DNA of 64,000 bases from Caldora sp. SIO3E6 (GCA_010672185.1 JAAHHL010000032.1:1-64000); one strand, 5' to 3'; positions 15,733-24,481 are shown, numbered from the stretch's first letter. Notes: generated from the letters alone by a model not told the origin. Program-made: numbers and translations.

Positions 15733-16767
15733 TTAATGCTTGAGCAACACCTCCATTTGGCAATTCCAATATTTGTACTGCTCCACCAAGCTTTTCTCTA
15801 AAGCTTGGTAGCACCCTGACTCCCGGCTCCAGATATTTCGAGCACCATCGCTCCAAACAGCCTTGCAGTGCTTTGCCACTTCCATAGCATAATTGGCATC
15901 AAGGCTAATCACATCCATCTGAGGATAAAGCAGAACCTGCCTTATTGGGGAGCCTCCTAGCAAGTGTACAAGTCTGCCTTCAAACCGCTCAGGAACAAGG
16001 TTGGTAGAACCGTGCCCCGACGGAACACTGTAGCCAAGCCAGTACTGTGATGGGAGTTCCGCATCGCACTTTGGGATTAAAAGCACACGCCCTGCATATT
16101 GAGCCAGTTCAGCTGCCTGCTCCAGAATCTCTGGCAACTGCTCAGGGGATTCTATATCCCTTGCTGTAGCAAGCAGCGGCTTATTTTGGCGCACCATCTC
16201 TAGGTGCTTGGGGTGCTTGTAATTTTTCCATTTATTGTCAACCATCGCCATGTGGCAATGAGCTTTCACTTTGCCGCTGCTATTGATGCCAAGCCTCCAG
16301 CCAGATGTAGAAGCGATCGCATCGTACCGGCTCTTTCCTCCGCCTCCGCAATAGAAGAGCAACGGCAGTTTGATTTTGTACTCCCAGCAGTTGAGCGGGC
16401 GCTTTTTGCCAGGATCTGTGCCGATCAATTTAAATCCTAAGCGCTCATAAAAGCTATTGGCTTTTAGATCCACAGGGCACTTGACAAAGATGCGATTGCA
16501 CCCAGCTTCTATAGAGGAGCAAAGCACCCGGTAAAACAGCAACCTCCCCCATCCCAAGCCCTGGCACTCTGGCACTACCGCTATTGAATAGATTGTAGTT
16601 TGCCCATCCCTACGGTGGTGGAAATGAGCAAATCCTATATCCTTCAATACTTCCAAGCATCCAGAGGCGGCAGACTTTTCCAGTGCCCAAATATTTACAA
16701 AGCCCAATTCCTTAGAGAACCTTGAAGCGATACGCTTAGCTTCAATTGGTATAGGGTTCGGTAGCAA
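15733..16767 (-). CDS. GNAT acyltransferase fused to TGT-like domain
   Basis: 344 residues from a TTG start 26 bases after the upstream modification gene. Residues about 20-125 are a GNAT fold: YSIAVVPECQGLGWGRLLFY carries the acyl-CoA binding Q/R-x-x-G-x-G/A loop and ANSFYERLGFKLIG the final strand. Residues about 137-340 form a second domain starting FYCGGGGKSRYDAIAS and including LLATARDIES, LLIPKCDAELPSQYWLGYS, GRLVHLLGGSPIRQ and DVISLDANYAM. That series resembles DUF6610-type proteins and, in order of motifs, the tRNA-guanine transglycosylase (TGT) barrel. The neighbour contains a clearer TGT/DpdA-like domain, so a joint role in DNA base modification is inferred. Similarity to DUF6610 is from memory. 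Confidence 0.55.
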   Translation of the reverse strand: MLPNPIPIEAKRIASRFSKELGFVNIWALEKSAASGCLEVLKDIGFAHFHHRRDGQTTIYSIAVVPECQGLGWGRLLFYRVLCSSIEAGCNRIFVKCPVDLKANSFYERLGFKLIGTDPGKKRPLNCWEYKIKLPLLFYCGGGGKSRYDAIASTSGWRLGINSSGKVKAHCHMAMVDNKWKNYKHPKHLEMVRQNKPLLATARDIESPEQLPEILEQAAELAQYAGRVLLIPKCDAELPSQYWLGYSVPSGHGSTNLVPERFEGRLVHLLGGSPIRQVLLYPQMDVISLDANYAMEVAKHCKAVWSDGARNIWSRESGCYQALEKSLVEQYKYWNCQMEVLLKH

Positions 16768-16793
16768 GGGAATTTGGGGGATATCCCCTTGCT
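16763..16793 (-). other. Inverted repeat between two modification genes
   Basis: AGCAAGGG at 16763-16770 pairs with CCCTTGCT at 16786-16793, and a 12-bp perfect palindrome GGGGATATCCCC lies at 16777-16788. The structure spans from just after the fusion-gene stop codon to the TTG start of the GNAT gene, so it could modulate translation of the latter. There is no T-run, so it is not a terminator. Confidence 0.4.
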
Positions 16794-19700
16794 CTAACCC
16801 TTTCCCACCAGTACCGTATTTGATGTTGATTTACCGTTTTTGGTAAAAGTCAGACATTGTAAATCGACCAAGCGTTGCTCAATGCGATCACGAACTTCCA
16901 CCAGTTGCTCAGCACTCATCTGGTCAATGTTGGTGAGGAAGCCAATCACATAATCGGTCACTTGGATTTCCGGCTTAATCCACAAGCACTCCATCGTATC
17001 TTTACCACTAGTCGCTCTGGAGGTCGTCTCTTTCCGATGCCACCCTTTTAGAAGAGAAGCATACTTACTGCTTGGATAGCCCGAAATAATTGCCTTCCCC
17101 TTAATTGACCCCAGGAGTTCAATCAATTTAGAGTGCTGCTCAATCGAATATTCGTATTCGTATGGGGTGTGAGAATTCCGAGTAGATTGAAGATAGGGGG
17201 GGTCGCAATAGAAAAAGGTGTCAGGACTATCGAATCTCTTGATAATTTCCAAAGCATCCAGCTGGTAAATTTGGATATCCTTAATCCTGGATGCGATCGC
17301 CTGTAAGTGTGAGTGGTCATTATTTTCTGGCTTGTCAAGTGACTTTGAACTATAGCCTGATGCCCAACCTGTCCCACCTCCTGCGAAACTAATGCGACAT
17401 TGGACGTAGAACCTCAGTGCTGATTCAATCGGGTCATCTGATGCAACTTTAGCCCACTCTACAGTTTCCTCGTTGAAAGTGAGCGCTTCAATGAGGCGAA
17501 TGAGTTCATCCGAATTGTCCTTGAGTTGCTGCCAAAAGTTAACGGCTTCTGGGTGGATATCGTTGTAGACTTCGACTTCTGACGGGGATTTTAAGATGCC
17601 TACACTATACATTCCCCCAAATGGCTCGACATAAATCTTGTGTTCTGGGAAATGAGAAGCGATCCATTTCCCAATTCGCCATTTCCCCCCATACCAACGG
17701 TTAGCTGGTCGGTTGATTTTAAAAGCATCCCCATTGCCATTATTCCCAGTATGTTCAAGAGAGGACATAGAGGACATAACTGTTCGTTTTACCTTTATCC
17801 CCCTTGATTCCAAGGATTGGAGATATTTGGGTAGCGCGATAGTGTAGCTGTATTCGCGCTGTGTCATTTTTTCTCGATATTCTTCCTCCCATGTTTTGCG
17901 ATCGCGAGGACCTGCTAACCCATCCCAGGCTGCTGAATCAAAACTCATAATCTGAGAAGCTTTGAGAATAGGAGCAGCATCAAGCTTCACCCCCCACAGG
18001 TGAAACTCGAAATCTGGCAGCACTGTTGATACAGCCTCAACCACTTCCTTAATTTGCTGATTACTGGCACGAGCACACAATGTGCCAATCCCTACCTTCC
18101 ATCCTTCACCATAGTGCTGCTTCATTTGCTCTATCAGGGGTTTGAGCTGCTGGGCATGGTGGACGTAATCTTCGGTGTCCCATCCCTGAACGGTTGGAAC
18201 CCACTGCCAAGGACAATCCCGGTATTTTTCCCAAAAATGCCAAGCTAACTTAGTAGTCTGCTTTTGGCGGTGGCGAATTTTGCGGCGATCGCCTCCTGTA
18301 ATGGGAGGCTCACAGCAATAATCCATTGTTGCTACCCATTCGGGATTCCAAGATTCCAGCCATTCCACATACTGAGATGGAGTGTAAGGATACCTTCCTC
18401 CCCAATCAGTGGCAGCAACATATCCCCCAGAGTCTGCCGCTGTCCTTGCACCCTCAGGGAACTGGGGAGACCGGGGAAATGATTTGTTTTTGGCGCGGCT
18501 GCGATTCCAGAAACTAGATGCTGGAAATAGGTAACAGAGGTCGGGGGGCATCAAGTCAGGGCGTTCATGAGAAGCCGCAACAGTTACCCAAAATTCTTTA
18601 ACAATTTTTTCTGAGTCTTGATCATTTGAGAGTACTTTCCCAGTCTCCCCAATTTCGGAGTCCCCTTTCCCAATATTCCCAACCTGCATCGTGGCAGTAG
18701 TGCCGTGTTTGGTGATGTAAGTGCGGGTTTTTAAATTATTATCACCCCCCTCACTGATAATATTATCAGTGAGCTTTTTCCTAAGTCCCGAAACAAAGGG
18801 TTGAGTAACCTTGCACTGACGGGCTATTTCCCTGTCACTCCACTTACTCCACTCCTGATCTCTGAGGAGCATCATCACAGCACGGCGCTTATCTGCACGG
18901 CTACGAGGCTTAGCTGCTTTATGATCAGCGTTGGCGGCAGCAGCGTATAATACGGCATCGCGGCGGGTTCCCTGGTGAATGATTACCGGAATATCCTCAA
19001 TCCCTAATTCTTCATAAGCCTTGCAACGGTGGAAACCGTCAGCTAACCAGTCGTTTTCCCCGTCATAGAAAACGTCAGCCGGATCTAGTTCAGCGCCTTC
19101 TTCTATCGCCTCTTTTAAAGTAGCAACGTGGCTCAAGTCCAGTTTCTCACGAGGTTGAGTCCCGCCGTCACGGCGGATTTGTGCAATGGGGAGAGAGGTA
19201 GGAGTTGGGGACGGGGAGACACGGGGACACGAGGACACGGGGACAGGGAGACGGGGGGACGAGGGAGCACCATTTAAAGCATGATTGCCATTTCCTTGGA
19301 TAGCTTCCATCGCTTCATCAAGAGCCTTCTTTGATGCACTCTTTGCAGATTCGGAGGGCTGGCAGACTTCTACTTCCCCTTCATCCTTATAAACACAATC
19401 CCAAACCCCAAATTCCTCTCTTCCATCCTCAAACTCTATAAAAGGGTGCAACGCTGTTCCGCTTATGGGGCGAAAATCAATGAGCTTCCCTCTTTTAATA
19501 AGTGAGGTGTTCCTGTTTTTCAATCCCCATTCTGGTTTGTTCAGATCCTGAACAACTCTGTCCCCTGGAGCAAAAGGTATAACAGCGAACCTAACCACCC
19601 ACAACGGTTGTGTGGTATCAAAATTTCCAAAAAACTTATCAATAAATTCCTGCTTTGATAGCTCCGGATATCCTTCTAATGCTACCTCCGACTCTGGCAT

Positions 19701-21182
19701 ATCCTCTAATTTCTCCTGATAAGGCTCCGCAGTTAGCCGTAGGATAGCAATCTTTTTCCCACCATTCCGAGGTGATTTGTCGTAAGCATCTACCAGCTTC
19801 CCTTCTCGAAAAGATTTGATGAACTGCTTGGCATGGCGCTCTTTCCAGTTCCTTCGAGTCACAGTTTTTTGATGAAGGCGATCCGCTGTGTAGCCAAAGC
19901 TCAGTATCATTTCCTCTTCTTCTTCTAATTTTTGCAGTTGATCAACAGAAGTTGGTGTAATCTGTCCAATTTGCTTGAGAAATAGCTCTACAAATTTGGG
20001 GGGAACTGAATACCCCAAAATTGAACCTGCTACCCCGACTTCTTCTGGAAACTCGTACCAATCCGGAAAGGATTGCAGTCTGCGCACGCATTCAATAGTG
20101 ACCTGTTTTACCTGGCCAGACGCTCCTACGTCGCTACCGTTGACGCTATCAGGGAGCCAGATGTCGGCAAATTTAGAGCGATTACAACCTTTTCCATCAG
20201 TGAAGTGCGATCGCAAGATTGTGTTCGCAGGTCTGGAACTAGGTATTGCTGCATACCTACTGCGGCCACCAACGCGCTCAATTAGCAGTGGTGAAGGTTC
20301 ACCACTTTCTAAAAATTTATCAACTGACCGCTGTTGCCCTTTTAGCAATTCAGAATCAGGCAAGCTAGGAATTAAATCTTTAATCGTTTCGTACCAGCTA
20401 ATTTTTGCAGATTTTTCTGGCACTTCCAAGCTCGATTGGTCATCCCGTGATGCCCAGGCAATAAATCTTTTCCGTGCCTGGGGAACACCGTAATCACTCA
20501 AATCTACAATGGTGGATTTGAGATTGTAACCAAAAGACGAGATAACAAACTCAATTTGCCTCCAGCTTTGAGATTTTTGATAAGCTGGCACATTTTCCAA
20601 GACAAAGTGCTTGGGCTTAATTTTCTTGATACAAGCTACTACTGCTTTCGCCGCTGCCACATCATCATCTTGCTCAGTGCCACCTTTCTTGGCAACACTG
20701 AAGTTGGAGCACATTGGAGATGCCCAGAGGATATCTGGCTCTTGGGGAAAATCAGGGAAATCCTCTGCTGCCAGTTCCTGTATTGTGCGCCTAAATACCT
20801 TGCAGTTTGGGAAGTTTTTCTCATGGGCTACAGACATTGCCTCGCTTAGTTCTGGTTTATCTGGATTGAATTCCACTGACAACAGTGGCTCAATCCCAGC
20901 TTCAACTAAGCCAGCTTCAACACCACCGCCACCGGAGAACAATACTACCGCCGTCGCTTTTTTTTCGACTTTCAATATTGAATCCATTGAATATGGAAGG
21001 ACACCATACCCCGCCTCGTGTACCCAGAATTGAGGCATTCCTCCAGGAGAAAAAAACTTCTCGGTAATGATGCCAATTTTTCCATTCTTCATGGTGGCAA
21101 TCATTCCCACTTCTGCTGAGTCGTAAAGTTCTTGAGAATGTTGCTTGTCTACTGTTGTTTTGGTCTTTTTGCGTCGTGCCAT
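16794..21182 (-). CDS. Multidomain DNA-modification protein: C5-MTase, ASCH, ParB, TGT/DpdA, D12 adenine MTase
   Basis: 1462 residues from the ATG at 21182; a TTG six bases upstream is in frame. Domains in order (approximate residues): C5-cytosine methyltransferase 75-408 with motif I LFSGGGGVEAGL, motif IV SPMCSNFS (Cys158), motif VI LENV, motif VIII QARKR and motif X GYSVPPKFVELF; an ASCH-like segment 425-540; a Pro/Ser linker 640-662; ParB/Srx-like 663-805 with LADGFHRCKAYEELGI and an HTH after it; a tRNA-guanine-transglycosylase (TGT/DpdA)-like barrel 858-1132 with DSGGY (D917), KVGIGTLCAR, HLWGVKL and SFDSAAW (D1082); and a D12-class N6-adenine methyltransferase 1155-1405 with YVEPFGG and DPPY. 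It follows an HNH gene and precedes the GNAT/TGT-like gene and terminases, so it probably modifies phage DNA to evade restriction. No stop interrupts the frame. Confidence 0.8.
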   Translation of the reverse strand: MARRKKTKTTVDKQHSQELYDSAEVGMIATMKNGKIGIITEKFFSPGGMPQFWVHEAGYGVLPYSMDSILKVEKKATAVVLFSGGGGVEAGLVEAGIEPLLSVEFNPDKPELSEAMSVAHEKNFPNCKVFRRTIQELAAEDFPDFPQEPDILWASPMCSNFSVAKKGGTEQDDDVAAAKAVVACIKKIKPKHFVLENVPAYQKSQSWRQIEFVISSFGYNLKSTIVDLSDYGVPQARKRFIAWASRDDQSSLEVPEKSAKISWYETIKDLIPSLPDSELLKGQQRSVDKFLESGEPSPLLIERVGGRSRYAAIPSSRPANTILRSHFTDGKGCNRSKFADIWLPDSVNGSDVGASGQVKQVTIECVRRLQSFPDWYEFPEEVGVAGSILGYSVPPKFVELFLKQIGQITPTSVDQLQKLEEEEEMILSFGYTADRLHQKTVTRRNWKERHAKQFIKSFREGKLVDAYDKSPRNGGKKIAILRLTAEPYQEKLEDMPESEVALEGYPELSKQEFIDKFFGNFDTTQPLWVVRFAVIPFAPGDRVVQDLNKPEWGLKNRNTSLIKRGKLIDFRPISGTALHPFIEFEDGREEFGVWDCVYKDEGEVEVCQPSESAKSASKKALDEAMEAIQGNGNHALNGAPSSPRLPVPVSSCPRVSPSPTPTSLPIAQIRRDGGTQPREKLDLSHVATLKEAIEEGAELDPADVFYDGENDWLADGFHRCKAYEELGIEDIPVIIHQGTRRDAVLYAAAANADHKAAKPRSRADKRRAVMMLLRDQEWSKWSDREIARQCKVTQPFVSGLRKKLTDNIISEGGDNNLKTRTYITKHGTTATMQVGNIGKGDSEIGETGKVLSNDQDSEKIVKEFWVTVAASHERPDLMPPDLCYLFPASSFWNRSRAKNKSFPRSPQFPEGARTAADSGGYVAATDWGGRYPYTPSQYVEWLESWNPEWVATMDYCCEPPITGGDRRKIRHRQKQTTKLAWHFWEKYRDCPWQWVPTVQGWDTEDYVHHAQQLKPLIEQMKQHYGEGWKVGIGTLCARASNQQIKEVVEAVSTVLPDFEFHLWGVKLDAAPILKASQIMSFDSAAWDGLAGPRDRKTWEEEYREKMTQREYSYTIALPKYLQSLESRGIKVKRTVMSSMSSLEHTGNNGNGDAFKINRPANRWYGGKWRIGKWIASHFPEHKIYVEPFGGMYSVGILKSPSEVEVYNDIHPEAVNFWQQLKDNSDELIRLIEALTFNEETVEWAKVASDDPIESALRFYVQCRISFAGGGTGWASGYSSKSLDKPENNDHSHLQAIASRIKDIQIYQLDALEIIKRFDSPDTFFYCDPPYLQSTRNSHTPYEYEYSIEQHSKLIELLGSIKGKAIISGYPSSKYASLLKGWHRKETTSRATSGKDTMECLWIKPEIQVTDYVIGFLTNIDQMSAEQLVEVRDRIEQRLVDLQCLTFTKNGKSTSNTVLVGKG

Positions 21183-21184
21183 TT

Positions 21185-21616
21185 TCAATTTCCAAATAAC
21201 TTTAACTGTCCGGAGTTCTCTAACTGCTGCTGTTTCTTTCTAAATCTCGTTGAGGCAGCTTTCTTAGCGTGTTCGGTAGCGTCGTAGCGTAGGTGACACA
21301 CGCTACACAATGCTTTTAAATTGTTGCGATCGCAATTAGATGGATCGTGGTCAAGGTGGGCTACTGTAAGAACAAAGCGCCTATATTTTGGCAACTCACA
21401 GCCCAACTCTTCCTCGTATTCAAATAATTCCGACCACCATTTGTCTTCTCCAAAATGCACGGCATTGCCATTAAGTTGCTCAGCAAACTCATCCCAGCTT
21501 TGTGATGGTCTTTTGCAGGGACGTTGGCATTCTTGGCAATGCCAATCTGCTGCCTCTTTTATCTCTAGTGCTATCGATTCCCAATTCTTGGGATATAGCT
21601 TGCGATTCATTGGCAT
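21185..21616 (-). CDS. HNH endonuclease
   Basis: 143 residues. It has two CxxC-type pairs (WHCQECQRPC early; LCSVCHLRYD late) framing the HNH core LTVAHLDHDPSNCDRNNLKA, the classic metal-finger nuclease motif. An insertion rich in Trp/Glu (residues about 45-80) separates the zinc pair from the core. It lies between the helicase and the modification fusion; phage HNH proteins often act with the terminase in packaging, or home. A shorter paralogue with the same N-terminal pattern (Y-P-x-N-W-x-x-I-A-x-x-I-K-E) lies at 27057 on the other strand. Confidence 0.88.
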   Translation of the reverse strand: MPMNRKLYPKNWESIALEIKEAADWHCQECQRPCKRPSQSWDEFAEQLNGNAVHFGEDKWWSELFEYEEELGCELPKYRRFVLTVAHLDHDPSNCDRNNLKALCSVCHLRYDATEHAKKAASTRFRKKQQQLENSGQLKLFGN

Positions 21617-21661
21617 CGTTTTTGAGTAAAATTATCGTATTTGGTGAAGTGGTGGTAAAAA

Positions 21662-23005
21662 TTAGGTCAAACTTAGGAACTGACTGGTCTCAGGTTTGAA
21701 AAGGCATTTCACAGTTCCCGTTTTTCCACCCCGATGCTTGCCAACAATGATTTCTGCTATCCCTTGGTCTGGGGTGTCCGGGTTGTAATACTCATCCCGA
21801 TACAGCAACATAATCACATCCGATGCCTGTTCAAGTCCCCCTGATTCTCTGAGTTGGGAAATAGTTGGTCGCTTATCCTTCTGACTCTCTACGGAGCGAT
21901 TAATCTGGGCTAGAGCCAAGAAAGGAACGTCAAACTCTTTGGCAATCGATTTGCAGCCATTAGCAAGCCTATCAAGCTCGGATACTCGGTTAGTCCTACC
22001 GTCTTCTGAGCCTAGTAGTTGTAGATAATCCAGTATCACTAATCCAGGATGCCCGTAGGTGGCAGTAGCACGTCTGATACCTGCTCGTATTCGCATCAAG
22101 TTCAAGCCAGAACCTGGGGTATCATCAATCCAGAGTGGAACAGTTCCCGCCTTTTCCACAGTGTTAAGAATAGCTGCATAGTCGGATGCTTGAAGAGAGC
22201 CTTCTTCAATCTGGCGTGAATCGACACCAGAATCTCTGGCAATAATCCGCGTCATCAGCTCATCTCTATCCATCTCAGCAGAAAAGAAAATGACTGGCTT
22301 TCGTTGGAAGACTGCTGTTTGATGGGCTAGCCATACTGATAGCTGGGTTTTCCCGATGCCAGAACGCCCAGCAACTACATAAAGCTTCTTCTTTTTCAGC
22401 CCACCGATTAGTTTATCAAGATCATAAATCTCGGTTTTTAACCCTGCTTCATTTACACCGATTTGTTTATAAATCCGGCTCATGATATCTACTGGGGTTT
22501 CAATATTGGTAGTCGTACTTTCAGATAGCTTGAAGATTTTTTGTTCGGAACAGTCAAGGACATTTTCCAATTCGGTGGATGTCTCATAACCTAGCTGCAC
22601 AATCTCGTTGCCAGCTTTGATTAGTTGGCGACGGGTAAATTTGTCCATCACCAAATCTGCGTATCGGTCAATATTAACCGCTGATACAGTACGCTCAACT
22701 AGCTGTGCTAACTTACTCTGACCGCCAACCTTATCTAAAGTTTTATGATCATACAAAAAGGTAGTGACACTCATTAAATCTGTTGGTTTACCCACAAGAT
22801 AGAGGGCTAAGGCAGCTTCGTAAATATCTCTGTGGACATTGATATAAAACGCTTGCGGGTACAAAATGTCCACAATCCGACTCATAGCCTCTGGGTCTAG
22901 CAGAATCCCTCCAAGGATTGCTTCTTCGGCATCAATGTTCTGAGGGGGTAAGGCGTTATCTCCAAAGGTTTGAAAACTGATAACGTTGTTTGTATTTGAG
23001 TACAT
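21662..23005 (-). CDS. dnaB: Replicative DNA helicase DnaB
   Basis: 447 residues, the standard DnaB length. The N-terminal helical collar begins LPPQNIDAEEAILGGILLDP; Walker A is GRSGIGKT (213-220); the Walker B region is LVILDYLQLLG; the RecA-core motif FLALAQINRSVE and the terminal EIIVGKHRGGKTGTVKC carry the arginine finger and DNA-contact loops. It unwinds DNA ahead of the fork as a hexamer. It starts 4 bases after the replication initiator gene, an initiator-helicase pair like lambda O-P in logic, so the phage supplies its own helicase loading. Confidence 0.95.
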   Translation of the reverse strand: MYSNTNNVISFQTFGDNALPPQNIDAEEAILGGILLDPEAMSRIVDILYPQAFYINVHRDIYEAALALYLVGKPTDLMSVTTFLYDHKTLDKVGGQSKLAQLVERTVSAVNIDRYADLVMDKFTRRQLIKAGNEIVQLGYETSTELENVLDCSEQKIFKLSESTTTNIETPVDIMSRIYKQIGVNEAGLKTEIYDLDKLIGGLKKKKLYVVAGRSGIGKTQLSVWLAHQTAVFQRKPVIFFSAEMDRDELMTRIIARDSGVDSRQIEEGSLQASDYAAILNTVEKAGTVPLWIDDTPGSGLNLMRIRAGIRRATATYGHPGLVILDYLQLLGSEDGRTNRVSELDRLANGCKSIAKEFDVPFLALAQINRSVESQKDKRPTISQLRESGGLEQASDVIMLLYRDEYYNPDTPDQGIAEIIVGKHRGGKTGTVKCLFKPETSQFLSLT

Positions 23006-23009
23006 TTAT

Positions 23010-24257
23010 CTAAAACTCCATTGCTTGAATCATCCATTTCTGGACTTTTTCTACGGGAATCTCGCCATTTTTAATCGCCCCTGGTAGCCACTTGGGAATG
23101 AACATTTTCTTGCCTTCGGGAATGGCATTCAGTTGGTCTATTCGACGTTTAAGTAGATTCGCCGCTTCTTCTTCTGGGGATGGTGGCTTGCGGATTGTGT
23201 ATAAGGGGGCTGTGAGGGGCTGTGAGAGTTGTTTATCTTCCTTTGAAGCAGAGTAAGCATCCCACTCGATAAGAAGCTCGTCACGGCGCTTAAAATCGTA
23301 TTTCCCAGCTGAGATGTGCTTCCGAACCTTCGTGATCAAGTCTCCGTTCATTAATCCCTGGTAGGCGGGGTAGTCTGACAAAGACTTGGACATCCACTCT
23401 TCAAACCCCTGCTCAAACTGTCTCGGACTCTTGCTGGTTTCCCACGGCAGCTGGTCACTCCCGTCAAGATTCTTTTGGTAACGAGAACCATTCTCAATCG
23501 GGGCAGCGGAATCCTTGATCCTTTGGAGAGTCTGGTGAGTTGGGTTTAATTCTTCCTTTTTTTGAGCGACTGGAGAGGAGAGTATTTCGGTTACTTCTTC
23601 TTGTCCGGAAGAATTTTCTTTACACACACTCTCTTGGGTGGGGGGTGGGGGAGAGTGATCTGATGAGTGATCTGATCTATTGATCTGATCTATATAAGGA
23701 GGAACATCCAAATTTGGCACTAACTTAGTACCAAATTTGGCACTAACCCCATCCAGATTTGGCACTAACCCTTCATCCAGATTTGGCACTAACCCTTCAT
23801 CCAGATTTGGCACTAACCCTTCATCCAGATTTGGCACTAACCCCCCCTTAAGCAAGAGTGTTCCAATTACTTCCGCGTTAACCCTGTAATATTTGGTAGG
23901 GTTCCCTTTCTTGAGTGAAGCTTGGCAAGAGATGATGTAGTTTTCTTTGGTTAGCTTCAGAAAAATTCTCTGGATTTTTCGAGCGCTGCCTAATGCGGGA
24001 TACATTTCTCCCCATTGTTTGTAGCTGGCAGCCGTCCACCATTCGCCATCGTGGTAGTAGTTGCGTTTGTTGGAATCTTCGTTCTTCTCACACCATCGCT
24101 CCACTACCTCAATTAATATGGCTTCGTGGATGCCAATGGAATTGGCTACATCCCAGTAAAGCTTGGTGTACGAGCGCTTTCGATGCAGCGCTTTGTAAAG
24201 AGCAATGGCTGAACTAGTGTCCACCCCTTGCCGACTCTGTTGATTTTTAGATATCAT
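23010..24257 (-). CDS. Replication initiation protein with iteron-coding insert
   Basis: 415 residues. The N-terminal about 120 residues are a winged-helix DNA-binding domain (IALYKALHRKRSYTKLYWDV to SARKIQRIFLKLTKENYII), typical of phage/plasmid initiators. A middle repeat section (about 139-185) encodes LVPNLDEG units. The C-terminal part (about 270-415, with FEEWMSKSLSDYPAYQGLMN) is helical and may bind DnaB, encoded next. A strong RBS GGAGG lies about 11 bases before the ATG. The repeats are probably the phage origin embedded in the gene, as in lambda O. The promoter should lie in 24258-24463. Confidence 0.75.
   Translation of the reverse strand: MISKNQQSRQGVDTSSAIALYKALHRKRSYTKLYWDVANSIGIHEAILIEVVERWCEKNEDSNKRNYYHDGEWWTAASYKQWGEMYPALGSARKIQRIFLKLTKENYIISCQASLKKGNPTKYYRVNAEVIGTLLLKGGLVPNLDEGLVPNLDEGLVPNLDEGLVPNLDGVSAKFGTKLVPNLDVPPYIDQINRSDHSSDHSPPPPTQESVCKENSSGQEEVTEILSSPVAQKKEELNPTHQTLQRIKDSAAPIENGSRYQKNLDGSDQLPWETSKSPRQFEQGFEEWMSKSLSDYPAYQGLMNGDLITKVRKHISAGKYDFKRRDELLIEWDAYSASKEDKQLSQPLTAPLYTIRKPPSPEEEAANLLKRRIDQLNAIPEGKKMFIPKWLPGAIKNGEIPVEKVQKWMIQAMEF
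23708..23841 (-). repeat. Six direct repeats (iterons), putative replication origin
   Basis: Six copies of a 17-base unit, reading GTTAGTGCCAAATTTGG on the minus strand (positions 23708-23724, 23731-23747, 23753-23769, 23777-23793, 23801-23817, 23825-23841); four copies have C instead of T at one base. Start-to-start distances are 23, 22, 24, 24 and 24 bases. The second copy is in a different reading frame from the others (reads VSAKFG instead of LVPNLD) yet the DNA is conserved, which argues for a DNA-level function such as initiator binding. Confidence 0.8.
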
Positions 24258-24445
24258 AAATTCAGTCGTAATCCTCCGTTGGTTACGTTTAGTTCACGGT
24301 AAATGTCATAAGTCCTCGATTGGTTTTGTGGTTTGACTGTGAATCGACACCCCTCACAAAGGTGTCAATATCAGAAATCAGAGGCTTCCCGTTGGCAGCG
24401 GGGGGCTTCGCCGTTTTTAGGGGCTTGCTCCAACCTCCCCTTTAT

Positions 24446-24463
24446 GTTAACGTATACGTTAAC
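24446..24463. promoter_or_regulatory. 18-bp perfect palindrome, operator candidate
   Basis: GTTAACGTATACGTTAAC, self-complementary over 18 bases, lies 18 bases upstream of the HTH gene starting at 24482 and in the divergent spacer to the replication operon. It is likely the operator of that HTH protein, which could switch both directions. Confidence 0.6.
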
Positions 24464-24481
24464 GATAGTCAAGGAGGATAT

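Noticed and set aside
15662..15856. 64-residue frame downstream of the GNAT gene
   Set aside because: Out of frame within the end of the GNAT/TGT-like gene; no independent support.
19975..20493. 172-residue plus-strand frame
   Set aside because: Antisense to the C5-methyltransferase part of the fusion; no RBS or domain.
23708..23841. CRISPR-like array of direct repeats
   Set aside because: Spacing is 22-24 bases with only 5-7 bases between units and it is inside a coding gene; iterons explain it better.
24320..24481. N-terminal extension of the XRE gene
   Set aside because: It would cover the palindrome and RBS; the ATG at 24482 has a strong Shine-Dalgarno.
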